Counted from the first letter of the stretch, positions 1 through 9,147 are shown. The stretch: DNA of 13,954 nt from Comamonadaceae bacterium (GCA_947494405.1 CANLWQ010000019.1:1-13954); one strand, 5' to 3'. Notes: generated by a model not told the origin, from the letters alone. Translations and numbers: made by a program.

Positions 1-3000
1 AAAACTCAATTCGCCGAACACCACCTTCCCCGCCGGCGTACTTGCCCTGACCGCCCGAACCCGCTCGAAGCGCATAAGACAGCAAGCGCACCGGAAAGCG
101 AAACTCTAAAACCTCGGGATCGGTCAATCGCGAATTGGTCATATGGGTTTGCACCACAGATGTTCCTGCAAAGCCGCCGCTGACGTCTCCGCTGTCATCG
201 AACACAGGCCCAGCCCCACTGCCACCCGAAATGGTTTCGTAATATTGGTAAGTGGCATTGCCAAAGGTGAAGTTATTCATGGTGGGCTGACTGCCCGCCA
301 TCACACCCAAAGCGCCGTACAAAGCATTGGTGATGCATGTCGAGGTTTCTACATTACCCGCCACCACAGAGGCCGGGGGCAAAGGGTTGAGCATGCACCC
401 CTCAGGGATGATGACTTGTAGGGGTTTTAAACAACCGGCATTCAAGGGAATATCGTCGTCGACCAAACTGCGAAACACATAAAGCACCGCTGCCATGCAA
501 ACAGCTTTGGGGGCGTTGAAGTTGTTGGTCTGTTGCGCCGAAGTGCCGGTGAAGTCGATCACCGCGCTGCGTTGCTTGGCATCAATACTGACGCGCACCG
601 CAATACAAGCCCCGTTGTCGATAGGCAAACTGAAGCTGTGGTGTGGCACGTCCCCCAAACGTTGGGCCAAGCGGGTAATGGCTTGGCGCACCGCCTCTTC
701 TGCGTTGTCCTGCACATGCTGCATATAGGCTTGCACCACCGGCAAACTGTAGTGCGCCACCATGCGCCGCAACTCTTGCGCACCTTTTTCGTTGGCGGCA
801 ATTTGCGCCTTCAAGTCGGCCATGTTTTGTGCTGGGTTGCGACTGGGGTACTCACCGCTTTGCAACAGCGCCAACATTTGCGCTTCTTTCAGCACGCCGC
901 CTTCCACCAATTTGAAATTTTGAATTTGCACCCCTTCTTCATCAATGCGGATGGAAAAAGGCGGCATAGAACCTGGCGACACGCCGCCAATATCCGCATG
1001 GTGGCCGCGTGAACCCACATAAAAAGAAGGAGCTGCTTCGTCGCCCAAATAAACCGGTGTGATGACGGTGACGTCGGGCAAATGGGTTCCGCCATGGTAG
1101 GGGTCATTCAATACATAGACATCCCCTGCTTGCATGCGTCCCGCGTTGTCACGAATCACGGTTTTGATGCTTTCACCCATGGAGCCCAAATGCACAGGCA
1201 TGTGCGGGGCATTGGCAATCAACTCACCTTGCTGGTTAAACAGCGCACAAGAAAAATCTAGGCGCTCTTTGATGTTCACCGAGTGAGCGGTATTTTGCAA
1301 TTGCAAACCCATTTGCTCGGCGATATTCATGAACAAATTGTTGAACACCTCAAGCATGACCGGATCCACCGAGGTACCCGCGGCATGGCGTGTAGAGCGA
1401 GGCGCAATGCGTTCCAGCACCAAGTGGTGCAGAGCAGTCAACTTGGCTTGCCAGCCCATCTCAATGACGGTGGTGGCATGGCGCTCAACCACCAGCGCCG
1501 GCCCCGTCACCACATCGCCTGCTTGCATCTCTTCACGCCGAACTAAGGCGGCATCTTGCCAAGCGCCTTGCAAATACATGCGCGAGGTGGTGTGGGGTGG
1601 CTTGCTGCGCTTCTCAGGCACAGGGTGCACCGTATCTGGCGTGGACTCACCCGCCAACACCACTTCCACCGACACCGCTTCCACCACCAAGGCTTTGTCT
1701 GGCATGAGAAAAGCAAAGCGTCTTAAGTAAGCGTGTTCAAAAGCAGTTTGTATATCCGCGAGTGTGCCCATGGGCACCACCAAGGGCAAATCGGTACCGG
1801 CATAACGCAGATGCACACGTTGATGGGTTTGAAAGTCGCCCTCCCCCGCCACTTGCGCACGCAAAGCCACTTGCGCTTGCTCAGACAACTCAGCCAGTGA
1901 GGCTTGCAGCTCAGGCCACACAGCAGGAGTCAAGGTCTGCTCAATGGCCTGCTCTTTGATCAGACTTTGCGCAGCCAAGCCCATGCCATAGGCCGACAAC
2001 ACACCGGCCATGGGGTGAATCAAAATCTTGGTCATACCTAATGCATCAGCCACCGCACAAGCATGCTGGCCGCCTGCGCCGCCAAAGCATTGCAAGGCGT
2101 AGGCAGACACGTCATAGCCTTTGGCCACCGAAATTTTTTGCACCGCGTTGGCCATTTGCTCGACCGCGATATGCACAAAGCCTTCGGCCACCTCTTCGGC
2201 GGTCTTGCCCACACGTTCGGCCAGGGCTGCAAACCCTTGCGCCACCACTTGGGCATCCAAGGGCTGATCGCCGCGTGGCCCAAACACCGCAGGAAAGTAG
2301 GCGGACTGCAACTTACCCAATTGCAAATTGGCGTCGGTCACAGTGAGCGGGCCACCGCGTCTATAGCAAGCAGGACCGGGATCTGCACCTGCACTTTGAG
2401 GCCCCACCCTGAAACGCGAGCCATCAAACTGCAAAAGAGAGCCCCCCCCTGCGGCCACAGTGTGTATATGCAGCATGGGCGCGCGCAAACGCACACCTGC
2501 TACCTGCGTATCAAACTCTCGCTCGAGTTCACCCGCGTAATGGCTGACATCGGTAGACGTGCCGCCCATGTCAAAGCCAATGACTTGAGCCTTGCCCCGC
2601 AAAACATCGCCATGGGCAAAAGCGATGTCAGCCGTGCGTGCCATGCCAACAATGCCACCGGCCGGCCCCGAAAGAATGGCGTCTTTGCCTTGAAAAGCCA
2701 GTGCATCCACCAGCCCGCCCGAGGATCGCATGAACAACAGCGGCACACCGGGCAACTGCAAAGCCAGTTGATCCACATAGCGGCGCAGAATAGGCGACAA
2801 ATACGCATCGACCACCGTGGTGTCGCCACGACTGACCATTTTCATGAGGGGACTGGTTTGATGCGAAGTACTGATTTGGGTAAAGCCTATTGTCATGGCC
2901 ATGGCAGCCGCTTGCGCCTCATGCTCGGTGTAACGGTAGCCGTGCAAAAACACAATCGCCACGCTGCGCAAACCTTGTTGGTAAGCCGCCTCCAAGGCGA

Positions 3001-3457
3001 CATGCAACGCGGTTGTGTCTAGCGCTTGCACCAACTCACCCTGTGCCCCCATGCGTTCATCGGCTTCAATCACGTCGCTGTAAAGCATCTCGGGCAAGAC
3101 AATATGCCGGTCAAACAAGCGAGGCCGGTTTTGGTAAGCGATACGCAGCACGTCTTTAAAACCACGGGTGGTCACCAGCAAGGTAGGTTCGCCTTTGCGT
3201 TCAAGCAATGCGTTGGTGGCGACCGTGGTGCCCATGCGCACAGATTGGATCAGCTCTGCAGGAACCGCTTGATGGGCTTGCAGTCCCAGCAATTCACGTA
3301 TGCCCTGCACCGCCGCATCCGCATACAACTGTGGGTTTTGGCTAAGCAGTTTGTGGGTGTGTAACTGACCCAAAGGATCGCGGGCCACAATGTCGGTGAA
3401 AGTGCCGCCACGGTCTATCCAAAACTGCCAGCGTTGATCAGATTGATTAACTTTCAT
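1..3457 (-). CDS. 5-oxoprolinase / hydantoinase A-B fusion protein (partial, C-terminus off the left edge)
   Basis: Probable cytosolic ATP-dependent 5-oxoprolinase (5-oxo-L-proline to L-glutamate), with the HyuA and HyuB halves in one chain. I read the frame codon by codon from the ATG at 3457 down to base 2: it is open, giving 1152 residues with no stop or frameshift. The HyuA half has the nucleotide-binding signature DRGGTFTD at residues 15-22 and DMGGTSTD at 296-303. The HyuB half begins near residue 698 ([10 protein letters not shown]) and carries NDPYHGGTH from residue 784. The visible end is a glycine-rich stretch ([12 protein letters not shown]) typical of the last part of HyuB, so only a short C-terminal piece is missing compared with the usual 1200-1290 residues. 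No strong ribosome binding site precedes the start. It is divergent from crcB with a 90-base gap. The fused architecture favours 5-oxoprolinase over separate HyuA/HyuB hydantoinases, but substrate cannot be fixed from sequence and N-methylhydantoinase remains possible. Confidence 0.9.
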   Translation of the reverse strand, partial: MKVNQSDQRWQFWIDRGGTFTDIVARDPLGQLHTHKLLSQNPQLYADAAVQGIRELLGLQAHQAVPAELIQSVRMGTTVATNALLERKGEPTLLVTTRGFKDVLRIAYQNRPRLFDRHIVLPEMLYSDVIEADERMGAQGELVQALDTTALHVALEAAYQQGLRSVAIVFLHGYRYTEHEAQAAAMAMTIGFTQISTSHQTSPLMKMVSRGDTTVVDAYLSPILRRYVDQLALQLPGVPLLFMRSSGGLVDALAFQGKDAILSGPAGGIVGMARTADIAFAHGDVLRGKAQVIGFDMGGTSTDVSHYAGELEREFDTQVAGVRLRAPMLHIHTVAAGGGSLLQFDGSRFRVGPQSAGADPGPACYRRGGPLTVTDANLQLGKLQSAYFPAVFGPRGDQPLDAQVVAQGFAALAERVGKTAEEVAEGFVHIAVEQMANAVQKISVAKGYDVSAYALQCFGGAGGQHACAVADALGMTKILIHPMAGVLSAYGMGLAAQSLIKEQAIEQTLTPAVWPELQASLAELSEQAQVALRAQVAGEGDFQTHQRVHLRYAGTDLPLVVPMGTLADIQTAFEHAYLRRFAFLMPDKALVVEAVSVEVVLAGESTPDTVHPVPEKRSKPPHTTSRMYLQGAWQDAALVRREEMQAGDVVTGPALVVERHATTVIEMGWQAKLTALHHLVLERIAPRSTRHAAGTSVDPVMLEVFNNLFMNIAEQMGLQLQNTAHSVNIKERLDFSCALFNQQGELIANAPHMPVHLGSMGESIKTVIRDNAGRMQAGDVYVLNDPYHGGTHLPDVTVITPVYLGDEAAPSFYVGSRGHHADIGGVSPGSMPPFSIRIDEEGVQIQNFKLVEGGVLKEAQMLALLQSGEYPSRNPAQNMADLKAQIAANEKGAQELRRMVAHYSLPVVQAYMQHVQDNAEEAVRQAITRLAQRLGDVPHHSFSLPIDNGACIAVRVSIDAKQRSAVIDFTGTSAQQTNNFNAPKAVCMAAVLYVFRSLVDDDIPLNAGCLKPLQVIIPEGCMLNPLPPASVVAGNVETSTCITNALYGALGVMAGSQPTMNNFTFGNATYQYYETISGGSGAGPVFDDSGDVSGGFAGTSVVQTHMTNSRLTDPEVLEFRFPVRLLSYALRAGSGGQGKYAGGEGGVRRIEF

Positions 3458-3547
3458 AAAGAAAATTACACCACGCTTTTGCCCGCACACATTCAAACGC
3501 CTCGCCTGTGCATTGATAATGCGGCATCTGAACCGATAGAACACCTG

Positions 3548-3925
3548 ATGACCGCTGTATTGGCAATCTGTATAGGCGCCTGTGTAGGCGCCTTGGCCCG
3601 TTGGCAACTTGGGCTGTTTTTCAATGTGGGTGGCGCATTGCCATGGGGAACGCTTTACGCCAACCTGATTGGCGGCTACCTCATAGGCGTGTGTGTGGCT
3701 GTGTTCCAAGCCCTGCCCGACCTAGACCCCGCTTGGCGGCTGTTGCTGATCACGGGTTTTTTGGGGGCGCTCACCACGTTTTCTTCCTTCAGCGCAGAAG
3801 TTGTGGGCATGTTGATGCAGTCGCGTTTTGTGCTGGCCTTGATGACCTCGGCTTTGCATTTGACCGGCTCTTTGCTGCTGACCTTTATCGGCATGAAAAC
3901 CGTTGAATACCTGTGGCCATGGTAA
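3548..3925 (+). CDS. crcB: CrcB/Fluc fluoride channel
   Basis: Small membrane protein that exports fluoride; Fluc channels work as antiparallel dimers in the inner membrane. The 125-residue product has about four hydrophobic helices and the family's motifs: [10 protein letters not shown] at 10-19, [14 protein letters not shown] at 34-47 with the conserved pore Asn at 39, and [15 protein letters not shown] at 70-84, including the TTFSSF loop and its phenylalanines. The reading frame is open back to a TTG at 3434, but the extra 38 residues are polar and unlike the family, so the ATG at 3548 is preferred; no clear Shine-Dalgarno supports either start. The regulator gene follows after 36 bases on the same strand. 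I looked for the crcB fluoride riboswitch upstream and do not see its conserved segments. Confidence 0.93.
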   Translation: MTAVLAICIGACVGALARWQLGLFFNVGGALPWGTLYANLIGGYLIGVCVAVFQALPDLDPAWRLLLITGFLGALTTFSSFSAEVVGMLMQSRFVLALMTSALHLTGSLLLTFIGMKTVEYLWPW

Positions 3926-3961
3926 GGCCACTGTCAGTGATATGAACCACAGTTGATCTGA

Positions 3962-5062
3962 ATGAACACGACCGTCAGTACCCTAGAAAGACTCAACCTG
4001 CTGGAGCAAGCCAGGCTTGCCGTGCTGTACAACGCAGAGCCAGCCAGTCCTTTGGTCGCTGACTGGATAAGCCACAGTTGGCGGCGTTGTCTTGATCAAG
4101 GTTTGCACCCCGATTACAGCGTGGCATTTGACGCGGTGTCGGCTTCGCACATCACCCGCACTCTAGATCAGCAACGCGATTTTGTCCAAGCTGCGAAACC
4201 CGAGATAGAGCGCTTGTGTCGCGCCATCGCAGGCACCTCTTTTTTTGCACTTCTCACCGATGCCCAAGGCGTGGTGTTGGATGTGGGTGGGCGCATAGAC
4301 CGGCATGACAAACGTGTGGACGCGATTGCCCGTGTGGGCGTGGATTTATCCGAACAGTCGGTGGGCACCACCGCCATCAGCGCGGCGCTTACCGAACTGC
4401 GACCCGTATGGCTGCACCGGGGCGAACATTTTTTCCGCGATACATCGGTTTACAGCTGCGCGGGCGCGCCCATTTGGGGGCCACTTGGTAACTGCGTAGG
4501 CATGCTAGACCTCACAGGCATCAACACCACCGAGCGTCCCGAACTGATGCATTTGGCCGCCCTGTCTGCACGCACCATAGGAAACGCTTTGCTGCTGCGC
4601 CAGCCGCATGATTTGGTCTTGCGTTTGAACTGGCCTGGGCGCTTGATGGGTGACGACAACGACGGCTTGGTCTTGCTCAGCAGCGAGGGCGAGGTGCTGG
4701 GCGCCAATGTGGCGGCGCGTGAAATGTTGAACCTGTTTCCCCGACCCGGCAACTGCATTCATGCCAGCGATGTTTTTGCCTTGCCTTGGACGCTGCTGTT
4801 CGATGCCGCAACCACAGAGCAGTTTCTAGACCTGCCCTTATGGAGCGGTCTGCATTTACAAGCCAAGGCCTGTGTGCATCAAGCTTTTGAGGCCTTACCT
4901 TTGGCGGCCAACGGCACCGGCTCACTCCATCAATTGCAATCGGCCATGATTCGCAAAGCCATAGACTCATCCCGCGGCAATGTGGCGCAAGCAGCCAAAG
5001 CGCTGGGAATCAGCCGGGCGACGCTCTACCGCAAGCTGTCGCGTACAGCAACAAAAAACTGA
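3962..5062 (+). CDS. AcoR-like regulator: GAF-type sensor plus Fis HTH, no AAA+ domain
   Basis: DNA-binding regulator of 366 residues resembling the ends of AcoR-type sigma-54 activators. The N-terminal part (about 35-90) has the ISHSWRRC motif. A GAF-type sensor lies at about 85-215, with GVDLSEQSVGTTAISAAL near 126-143, LHRGEHF at 151-157 and CAGAPIWG at 166-173. A PAS-like stretch follows near 233-285 (GLVLLSSEGEVLGAN). The C-terminus (about 322-362) is a Fis-type helix-turn-helix ending ALGISRATLYRKL. The central ATPase is absent: no Walker A, no GAFTGA loop, and the PAS-like part runs almost directly into the helix-turn-helix. It therefore should not activate sigma-54 polymerase by ATP hydrolysis. 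No -24/-12 promoter is visible before the next gene. It lies 44 bases upstream of the TRAP genes, suggesting it controls them; the ligand is unknown. The start has a poor ribosome binding site but the N-terminus is family-like. Confidence 0.82.
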   Translation: MNTTVSTLERLNLLEQARLAVLYNAEPASPLVADWISHSWRRCLDQGLHPDYSVAFDAVSASHITRTLDQQRDFVQAAKPEIERLCRAIAGTSFFALLTDAQGVVLDVGGRIDRHDKRVDAIARVGVDLSEQSVGTTAISAALTELRPVWLHRGEHFFRDTSVYSCAGAPIWGPLGNCVGMLDLTGINTTERPELMHLAALSARTIGNALLLRQPHDLVLRLNWPGRLMGDDNDGLVLLSSEGEVLGANVAAREMLNLFPRPGNCIHASDVFALPWTLLFDAATTEQFLDLPLWSGLHLQAKACVHQAFEALPLAANGTGSLHQLQSAMIRKAIDSSRGNVAQAAKALGISRATLYRKLSRTATKN

Positions 5063-5074
5063 TGCTTTAACCCC

Positions 5075-5080
5075 TACAAT
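5075..5080 (+). promoter_or_regulatory. Possible -10 element upstream of the TRAP membrane genes
   Basis: TACAAT in the gap between the regulator gene and dctQ matches five of six bases of the sigma-70 -10 consensus and would give a leader of about 20 bases. There is no convincing -35 hexamer 16-18 bases upstream, so the element may be weak or need an activator. Confidence 0.3.
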
Positions 5081-5106
5081 CGCCCATCAATTTTCGGGAG
5101 ACAGCC

Positions 5107-5709
5107 ATGGGCGCACTGCTGGGTTTTTCAAACGGCGTAGACCGGTTCAATACTTGGTTAAACAAATATGTGATCTGGTTGATTTTGGTGGCCACCTTGG
5201 TCAGTGCCGTCAACGCCTTGGTGCGCAAAATCTTCAACACCAGCTCCAACGCATTTTTGGAAATTCAGTGGTATTTTTTCGCCGCTTCGTTTTTACTCGC
5301 GGCCGCCTACACCTTGCTCAACAATGAGCATGTGAAGATTGATGTCATTTACTCTCGTTTCTCAAGACGCACCCAAACACAAATCGATATTTTTGGTTTC
5401 TGTGTGTTTTTACTTCCCATGTGTACCGCTATTTTGTGGTTTGGTATTCCTTTTTTCTACAAAGGCTTTATCAGCAATGAAATGTCCTCCAATGCAGGCG
5501 GCCTGATTCGCTGGCCGGTCTACGCCATGCTGCCCTTGGGTTTTGGTCTGCTGTGGTTGCAAGGTGTGTCAGAGTTAATCAAACGCGTGGCGTTTTTACA
5601 GGGCCTGATTGAAGACCCCACCTTGAAAAAAGACGAGAAGAGCGCAGAAGAGTTGCTGGCAGAAGAAATTCGCAAGTTGGCCGAAGCCAAAGCCCAACAA
5701 CAGGCCTGA
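5107..5709 (+). CDS. TRAP transporter small membrane subunit (DctQ family)
   Basis: Small integral membrane subunit of a tripartite ATP-independent periplasmic transporter, which uses an ion gradient and a soluble binding protein to import organic acids. The product has 200 residues and four predicted membrane helices at about 20-40, 55-72, 92-117 and 137-156. Family hallmarks are LNNEHVKIDVIYSR (71-84) and SSNAGGLIRWPVYAMLPLGF (128-147). After the last helix there is a charged, probably helical tail (KKDEKSAEELLAEEIRKLAE, 174-193), longer than in the simplest DctQ proteins and typical of the FcbT2/TakQ branch. GGGAG at 5096-5100 is well placed before the ATG. The stop is 16 bases before the large subunit gene, so the two form an operon. 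The matching binding protein is probably the TakP-like gene on the opposite strand. Confidence 0.9.
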   Translation: MGALLGFSNGVDRFNTWLNKYVIWLILVATLVSAVNALVRKIFNTSSNAFLEIQWYFFAASFLLAAAYTLLNNEHVKIDVIYSRFSRRTQTQIDIFGFCVFLLPMCTAILWFGIPFFYKGFISNEMSSNAGGLIRWPVYAMLPLGFGLLWLQGVSELIKRVAFLQGLIEDPTLKKDEKSAEELLAEEIRKLAEAKAQQQA

Positions 5710-5725
5710 GACAGGAAAAAATACC

Positions 5726-7495
5726 ATGGAATTTTTTATTCAAAACTTAGCCCCCATTATGTTTTTGGGGCTGATTGTCTTTTTGCTGCTGGGCTTTCCC
5801 GTGGCCTTCAGCTTGGGAGCTTGCGGCTTGTTTTTTGGTTTTGTGGGGATAGAACTCGGCGTTCTGCCTGAGGCCTTGCTGCAAGCCCTGCCTTTGCGCA
5901 TCTTTGGCATCATGCAAAACGACACCTTGCTGGCCATTCCCTTCTTTACCTTGATGGGCTTGATTCTCGAGCGAAGCGGCATGGCCGAAGACTTGCTCGA
6001 CACGATTGGCCAGTTGTTTGGTCCTGTTCGTGGCGGTTTGGCATTTGCCGTGATTTTTGTCGGTACTTTGCTGGCGGCGACCACCGGTGTGGTGGCGGCC
6101 TCGGTGATCTCCATGGGCCTGATTTCCCTGCCCATCATGCTGCGCTACGGCTATGACCGCCGATTGGCGTCTGGCGTGATTGCCGCCTCTGGCACCTTGG
6201 CGCAAATCATTCCGCCCTCACTGGTGCTGATTATTTTGGCCGACCAACTTGGTCGCAGTGTGGGCGAAATGTACAAAGGCGCTTTCATCCCCGGCTTCAT
6301 GCTTGCGGGCATGTATGTGGGCTATGTGATCCTCATTGCCTTCATCAAGCCTGAATGGGTGCCTGCACTTCCTATGCAAGCGCGCACTATTCGTGAAGAT
6401 GACGGTAAGTCGGGTCTAAAGTCTTTGCTGTTCCTCACCATTGTCAGCGCGGGCTCTGCGGTTGCTTTGGGGCAAAACTACGGCGCAGTGATCTCTTACT
6501 TCAAAGGCTCGGAAGTCTTGAACCCGCCCACCGATGAAACCATTGTGGTTTCGCTGTGTGCCGGTGTTTTGCTGGCTTTTGTGTTGGCTGTGTTGAACAA
6601 AAACCTGCGTCTTGGCCTGCTTTCCCGCATGGCTGAAAGAGTCACTTTTGTGTTGATCCCTCCCCTGCTGCTGATCTTTTTGGTCTTGGGCACGATCTTC
6701 TTGGGCATTGCCACACCTACTGAGGGCGGTGCCATGGGCGCATTGGGTGCCATCATCATGGCGGTGTCTCGCGGCCGTCTCAGCTGGCTGTTACTGCGCC
6801 AAGCCATGACCACCACCACCAAACTGGCCAGCTTTGTGGTGTTCATCTTGATTGGCTCTACCTGCTTTAGCTTGGTGTTCCAAGGGGTGGATGGGCACAT
6901 ATGGGTTGAGCATCTTTTAGGCGACCTGCCTGGCGGTCAATTGTGCTTTTTAATCGTTGTCAATATCTTGGTTTTTGTACTGGCTTTCTTTCTCGACTTT
7001 TTCGAGCTGGCTTTCATTGTGGTTCCCTTGCTGGGCCCCGTCGCGGACAAGCTGGGCATAGACTTGATTTGGTTTGGTGTGTTGCTTGCTGTGAATATGC
7101 AAACCTCGTTCATGCACCCACCGTTTGGTTTTGCGCTGTTTTATCTGCGCAGTGTGGCCCCCTTGAAGGCCTACTTCGACAAGCCCACCCAAAAAACCAT
7201 TGAGCCTGTCACCACCGGTCAAATTTACTGGGGGGCTGTGCCGTTTGTGGTGATTCAAATCATCATGGTAGGACTCATCATCGCCTTCCCCGGCATTGTT
7301 TCCAGCGGTTTGGACAAAGAAGAAACCCTGAATATGGATCAGGTGCAAACCGAGATGATGAATGCCACGCAGGCGGATGCGGACGCCACCGCCATACACA
7401 CGCCACCGACTGAAGGGGGCGAAGCACCTGCTGACGATCCCATGAAGCTGATGCAAGACGCGATGGAAAAGGACGCGGCACAACAAAAGCCCTGA
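5726..7495 (+). CDS. TRAP transporter large permease subunit (DctM family, FcbT3/TakM-like)
   Basis: Large membrane subunit that forms the transport pathway. At 589 residues it is much longer than classical DctM (about 425-440). The core is present: TLLAIPFFTLMGLILERSG in the N-terminal third, the re-entrant-loop region with ATTGVVAASVISMG and LAQIIPPSLVLIILADQLG, then ATPTEGGAMGALG in the second half, and the conserved QTSFMHPPFGFALFYLRS near the end. The extra length comes from an insertion between the halves (about 210-310, containing two more hydrophobic segments) and from a polar, acidic tail of about 64 residues (526-589) after the last helix. Both are consistent with the branch that works with FcbT1/TakP binding proteins, which supports pairing it with the gene at 8058-9137. 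AGGAAA at 5713-5718 precedes the ATG. A strong terminator follows directly. Confidence 0.92.
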   Translation: MEFFIQNLAPIMFLGLIVFLLLGFPVAFSLGACGLFFGFVGIELGVLPEALLQALPLRIFGIMQNDTLLAIPFFTLMGLILERSGMAEDLLDTIGQLFGPVRGGLAFAVIFVGTLLAATTGVVAASVISMGLISLPIMLRYGYDRRLASGVIAASGTLAQIIPPSLVLIILADQLGRSVGEMYKGAFIPGFMLAGMYVGYVILIAFIKPEWVPALPMQARTIREDDGKSGLKSLLFLTIVSAGSAVALGQNYGAVISYFKGSEVLNPPTDETIVVSLCAGVLLAFVLAVLNKNLRLGLLSRMAERVTFVLIPPLLLIFLVLGTIFLGIATPTEGGAMGALGAIIMAVSRGRLSWLLLRQAMTTTTKLASFVVFILIGSTCFSLVFQGVDGHIWVEHLLGDLPGGQLCFLIVVNILVFVLAFFLDFFELAFIVVPLLGPVADKLGIDLIWFGVLLAVNMQTSFMHPPFGFALFYLRSVAPLKAYFDKPTQKTIEPVTTGQIYWGAVPFVVIQIIMVGLIIAFPGIVSSGLDKEETLNMDQVQTEMMNATQADADATAIHTPPTEGGEAPADDPMKLMQDAMEKDAAQQKP

Positions 7496-7516
7496 CCTAA
7501 GAACAGCCTCGCCATG

Positions 7517-7543
7517 AAAAAAGCCCCTGACGGGGCTTTTTTT
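7517..7543. terminator. Bidirectional intrinsic terminator between the convergent TRAP genes
   Basis: Near-perfect hairpin: AAAAAAGCCCC (7517-7527), four-base loop, GGGGCTTTTTT (7532-7542) with a T run on either strand. It ends the dctQM transcript. On the other strand it overlaps the last codon of the DUF1993 gene, whose TAA (7544-7542) lies inside the A/T arm, so one element serves both operons. Confidence 0.92.
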
Positions 7544-8048
7544 ATACCTTGCCTAAGTAATCTCGTTTGCCTATCTCTACCCCGTTATGCCTGAGGATGG
7601 CATACACGGTGGTGACATGGAAATAGATATTGGGCATGGCGTGGTTGAGTAAAAACTGCATGCCCTTGTAATGGGTTTCCACATCACCGCGCTTGGTGAC
7701 AATGTCTTTGTCTTCGGTGCCGTCAATCTGAGCAGCGCTGAAACCGTTAACAAACGCTATGGTTTTAGCCACACGTTGCTTGAGGTCGGCGAAACTCACC
7801 TCGTTGTCTTCATAAGCAGGTATGTCCACACCGGCCAATCTGGCCACCACGCCTTTGGCGGTGTCGCAGGCAATTTGCACCTGCCGCGTCATGGTAAGCA
7901 TGTCGGGGTAAAGCCGAAACTGGGTTAATGCGGCTTCATTCCATTTTTTGGTTTCAATATGAACCAGTGCCTTGTCCAGCAAATGGTCGAGGTTGGTCAA
8001 CATATTGACGATGCGTGGCACGCTGGCCTGGTACATAGAGATAGACAT
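7542..8048 (-). CDS. DUF1993 family protein
   Basis: Protein of 168 residues that I recognise as DUF1993 from its N-terminus (MSISMYQASVPRIVNMLTNL) and its C-terminal signature, HVTTVYAILRHNGVEIGKRD. The family is probably a cytosolic helical bundle related to DinB/DUF1569 folds; no reaction is established, and I assign none. There is no signal peptide or membrane segment. It follows the TRAP binding protein gene with only 9 bases between stop and start, so it is very likely expressed with it. Its own stop codon sits in the shared terminator. Whether it has any part in transport is unknown; position is the only hint. Confidence 0.88.
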   Translation of the reverse strand: MSISMYQASVPRIVNMLTNLDHLLDKALVHIETKKWNEAALTQFRLYPDMLTMTRQVQIACDTAKGVVARLAGVDIPAYEDNEVSFADLKQRVAKTIAFVNGFSAAQIDGTEDKDIVTKRGDVETHYKGMQFLLNHAMPNIYFHVTTVYAILRHNGVEIGKRDYLGKV

Positions 8049-8052
8049 GAAA

Positions 8053-8058
8053 TCCTTT
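8053..8058 (-). promoter_or_regulatory. Ribosome binding site overlapping the upstream stop
   Basis: AAAGGA on the minus strand lies 4 bases before the ATG of the DUF1993 gene and touches the TAA of the TRAP binding protein gene (8060-8058). Translation of the two genes is therefore probably coupled. Confidence 0.6.
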
Positions 8059-9137
8059 TAGAGTTTGACGCTTTGCATATAACGGTCGAACGAGGCTTCG
8101 GAAAAGCGGAACCACAGGTTTTGTTCGCGGCGGAAAGCAGCATAGTCAGCGTAGACTTTTTTCCAGTTGGGGTTTTTGGTGCTGAGTTCGTCGTACAAGG
8201 ACATGGACTCTTTGAAGGCTAAATCCATCACATCTTTGGGGAAAGGCAAGACCTTGGTTTTGCTGGCCACCAATTGCTTTAAAGCAATGGGGTTGCGTGC
8301 ATCGTATTTGGCTTGGCAATCCACGTGAGCAAATGCCGCGGCACATTCCACAATCGCTTTGTTTTCGGCTGACAAGCTGTTGTAGGCCTTGTCGTTGATA
8401 TAAATATCCAACTGAGGGCCGCCCTCCCACCATCCTGGGTAGTAATAAAACGGCGCTACTTTGTTGAAGCCCAGTTTTTGATCGTCATAGGGGCCAATCC
8501 ACTCAGCCGCGTCAATGGTGCCTTTTTCAAGGGATTGGTAAATTTCGCCGCCCGGAATGTTTTGCGGCACACCGCCCATGCGCTCAATGACTTTGCCCGC
8601 AAAACCGCCGACGCGGAATTTCAAGCCCTTGATGTCCGCCACAGATTTGATTTCCTTGCGGTACCAACCGCCCATTTGCACGCCGGTGTTGCCGCCAGGG
8701 AAATTGACAATGTTGTATTGCTTGTAAAACTCACGCATGAGTTTCAAGCCATTGCCTTGGAACATCCAAGATGTCATTTGGCGGCTGTTCAAGCCAAAAG
8801 GAATGGCGCAACCCAAGGCAAACGTTTCGTCCTTACCGAAAAAATAGTAAGGCGCTGTGTGGGCGACTTCCACAGTGCCGTTTTGCACGCCGTCGACCAC
8901 GCCAAACGGCGGCATGAGTTCACCTGCGGCATGGGTAGAAATCACAAACTTGCCACCACTGAGTTCACCCACCTTTTTCGCAAAGGTTTCGGCTGCACCG
9001 TAAATGGTGTCTAGCGACTTGGGAAAGCTTGAAGCCAAGCGCCAGCGAATGGCTGCTTGGGCATGCACTGCAGGTGCGGTGCCAGCGGCGAGCACGCCCA
9101 AGATGCCGGCATTTTTAAGAGCGGAACGACGATCCAT
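8058..9137 (-). CDS. TRAP transporter periplasmic binding protein, TakP-like (2-oxoacid type)
   Basis: Periplasmic substrate-binding protein of 359 residues from the preferred start. The N-terminus MDRRSALKNAG followed by a hydrophobic stretch and AVHAQA is a twin-arginine-type export signal, cleaved near residue 26. The mature start (IRWRLASSFPKSLDTIYGAAE) and overall length match the FcbT1/TakP branch, whose TakP from Rhodobacter sphaeroides binds pyruvate and other 2-oxoacids with a cation. Candidate ligand or cation residues fall in NTGVQMGGW (Gln154), DAAEWIGPYDD (Glu212, Trp213) and PGWWEGGPQ (Gln242), with Arg175 as the likely carboxylate binder; these equivalences are from memory of the TakP structure, not from an alignment. 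It follows dxs by 40 bases and precedes the DUF1993 gene, all on one strand, while its presumed membrane partners converge from the other side. Related proteins bind mannitol or chloroaromatic acids, so substrate is not certain. Confidence 0.9.
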   Translation of the reverse strand: MDRRSALKNAGILGVLAAGTAPAVHAQAAIRWRLASSFPKSLDTIYGAAETFAKKVGELSGGKFVISTHAAGELMPPFGVVDGVQNGTVEVAHTAPYYFFGKDETFALGCAIPFGLNSRQMTSWMFQGNGLKLMREFYKQYNIVNFPGGNTGVQMGGWYRKEIKSVADIKGLKFRVGGFAGKVIERMGGVPQNIPGGEIYQSLEKGTIDAAEWIGPYDDQKLGFNKVAPFYYYPGWWEGGPQLDIYINDKAYNSLSAENKAIVECAAAFAHVDCQAKYDARNPIALKQLVASKTKVLPFPKDVMDLAFKESMSLYDELSTKNPNWKKVYADYAAFRREQNLWFRFSEASFDRYMQSVKL

Positions 9138-9143
9138 GCTGGT

Positions 9144-9147
9144 CTCC
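9144..9147 (-). promoter_or_regulatory. Ribosome binding site that sets the start of the TakP-like gene
   Basis: GGAG lies 6 bases before the ATG at 9137-9135. An in-frame ATG four codons earlier (9149) has no Shine-Dalgarno and overlaps this GGAG, so the downstream ATG is the better start; it also places the twin arginines at residues 3-4, as usual for this signal type. Confidence 0.7.

Noticed and set aside
2063..3022. Plus-strand open frame of 319 codons
   Set aside because: Lies antisense inside the intact oxoprolinase gene; its translation is rich in His, Arg and Gln and resembles no family, as expected of a mirror frame.
3468..3484. Possible sigma-54 promoter before crcB
   Set aside because: A TTTTGC-like -12 half is present but the GG of the -24 element is missing at the required distance.
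3458..3547. Fluoride (crcB) riboswitch upstream of crcB
   Set aside because: The gap is only 90 bases and lacks the conserved aptamer segments, so no riboswitch is supported.
6950..7486. Minus-strand open frame of 178 codons
   Set aside because: Antisense to the TRAP permease; His- and Gln-rich mirror translation.
8478..9014. Plus-strand open frame of 178 codons
   Set aside because: Antisense to the TakP-like binding protein gene; no start signal or family features.
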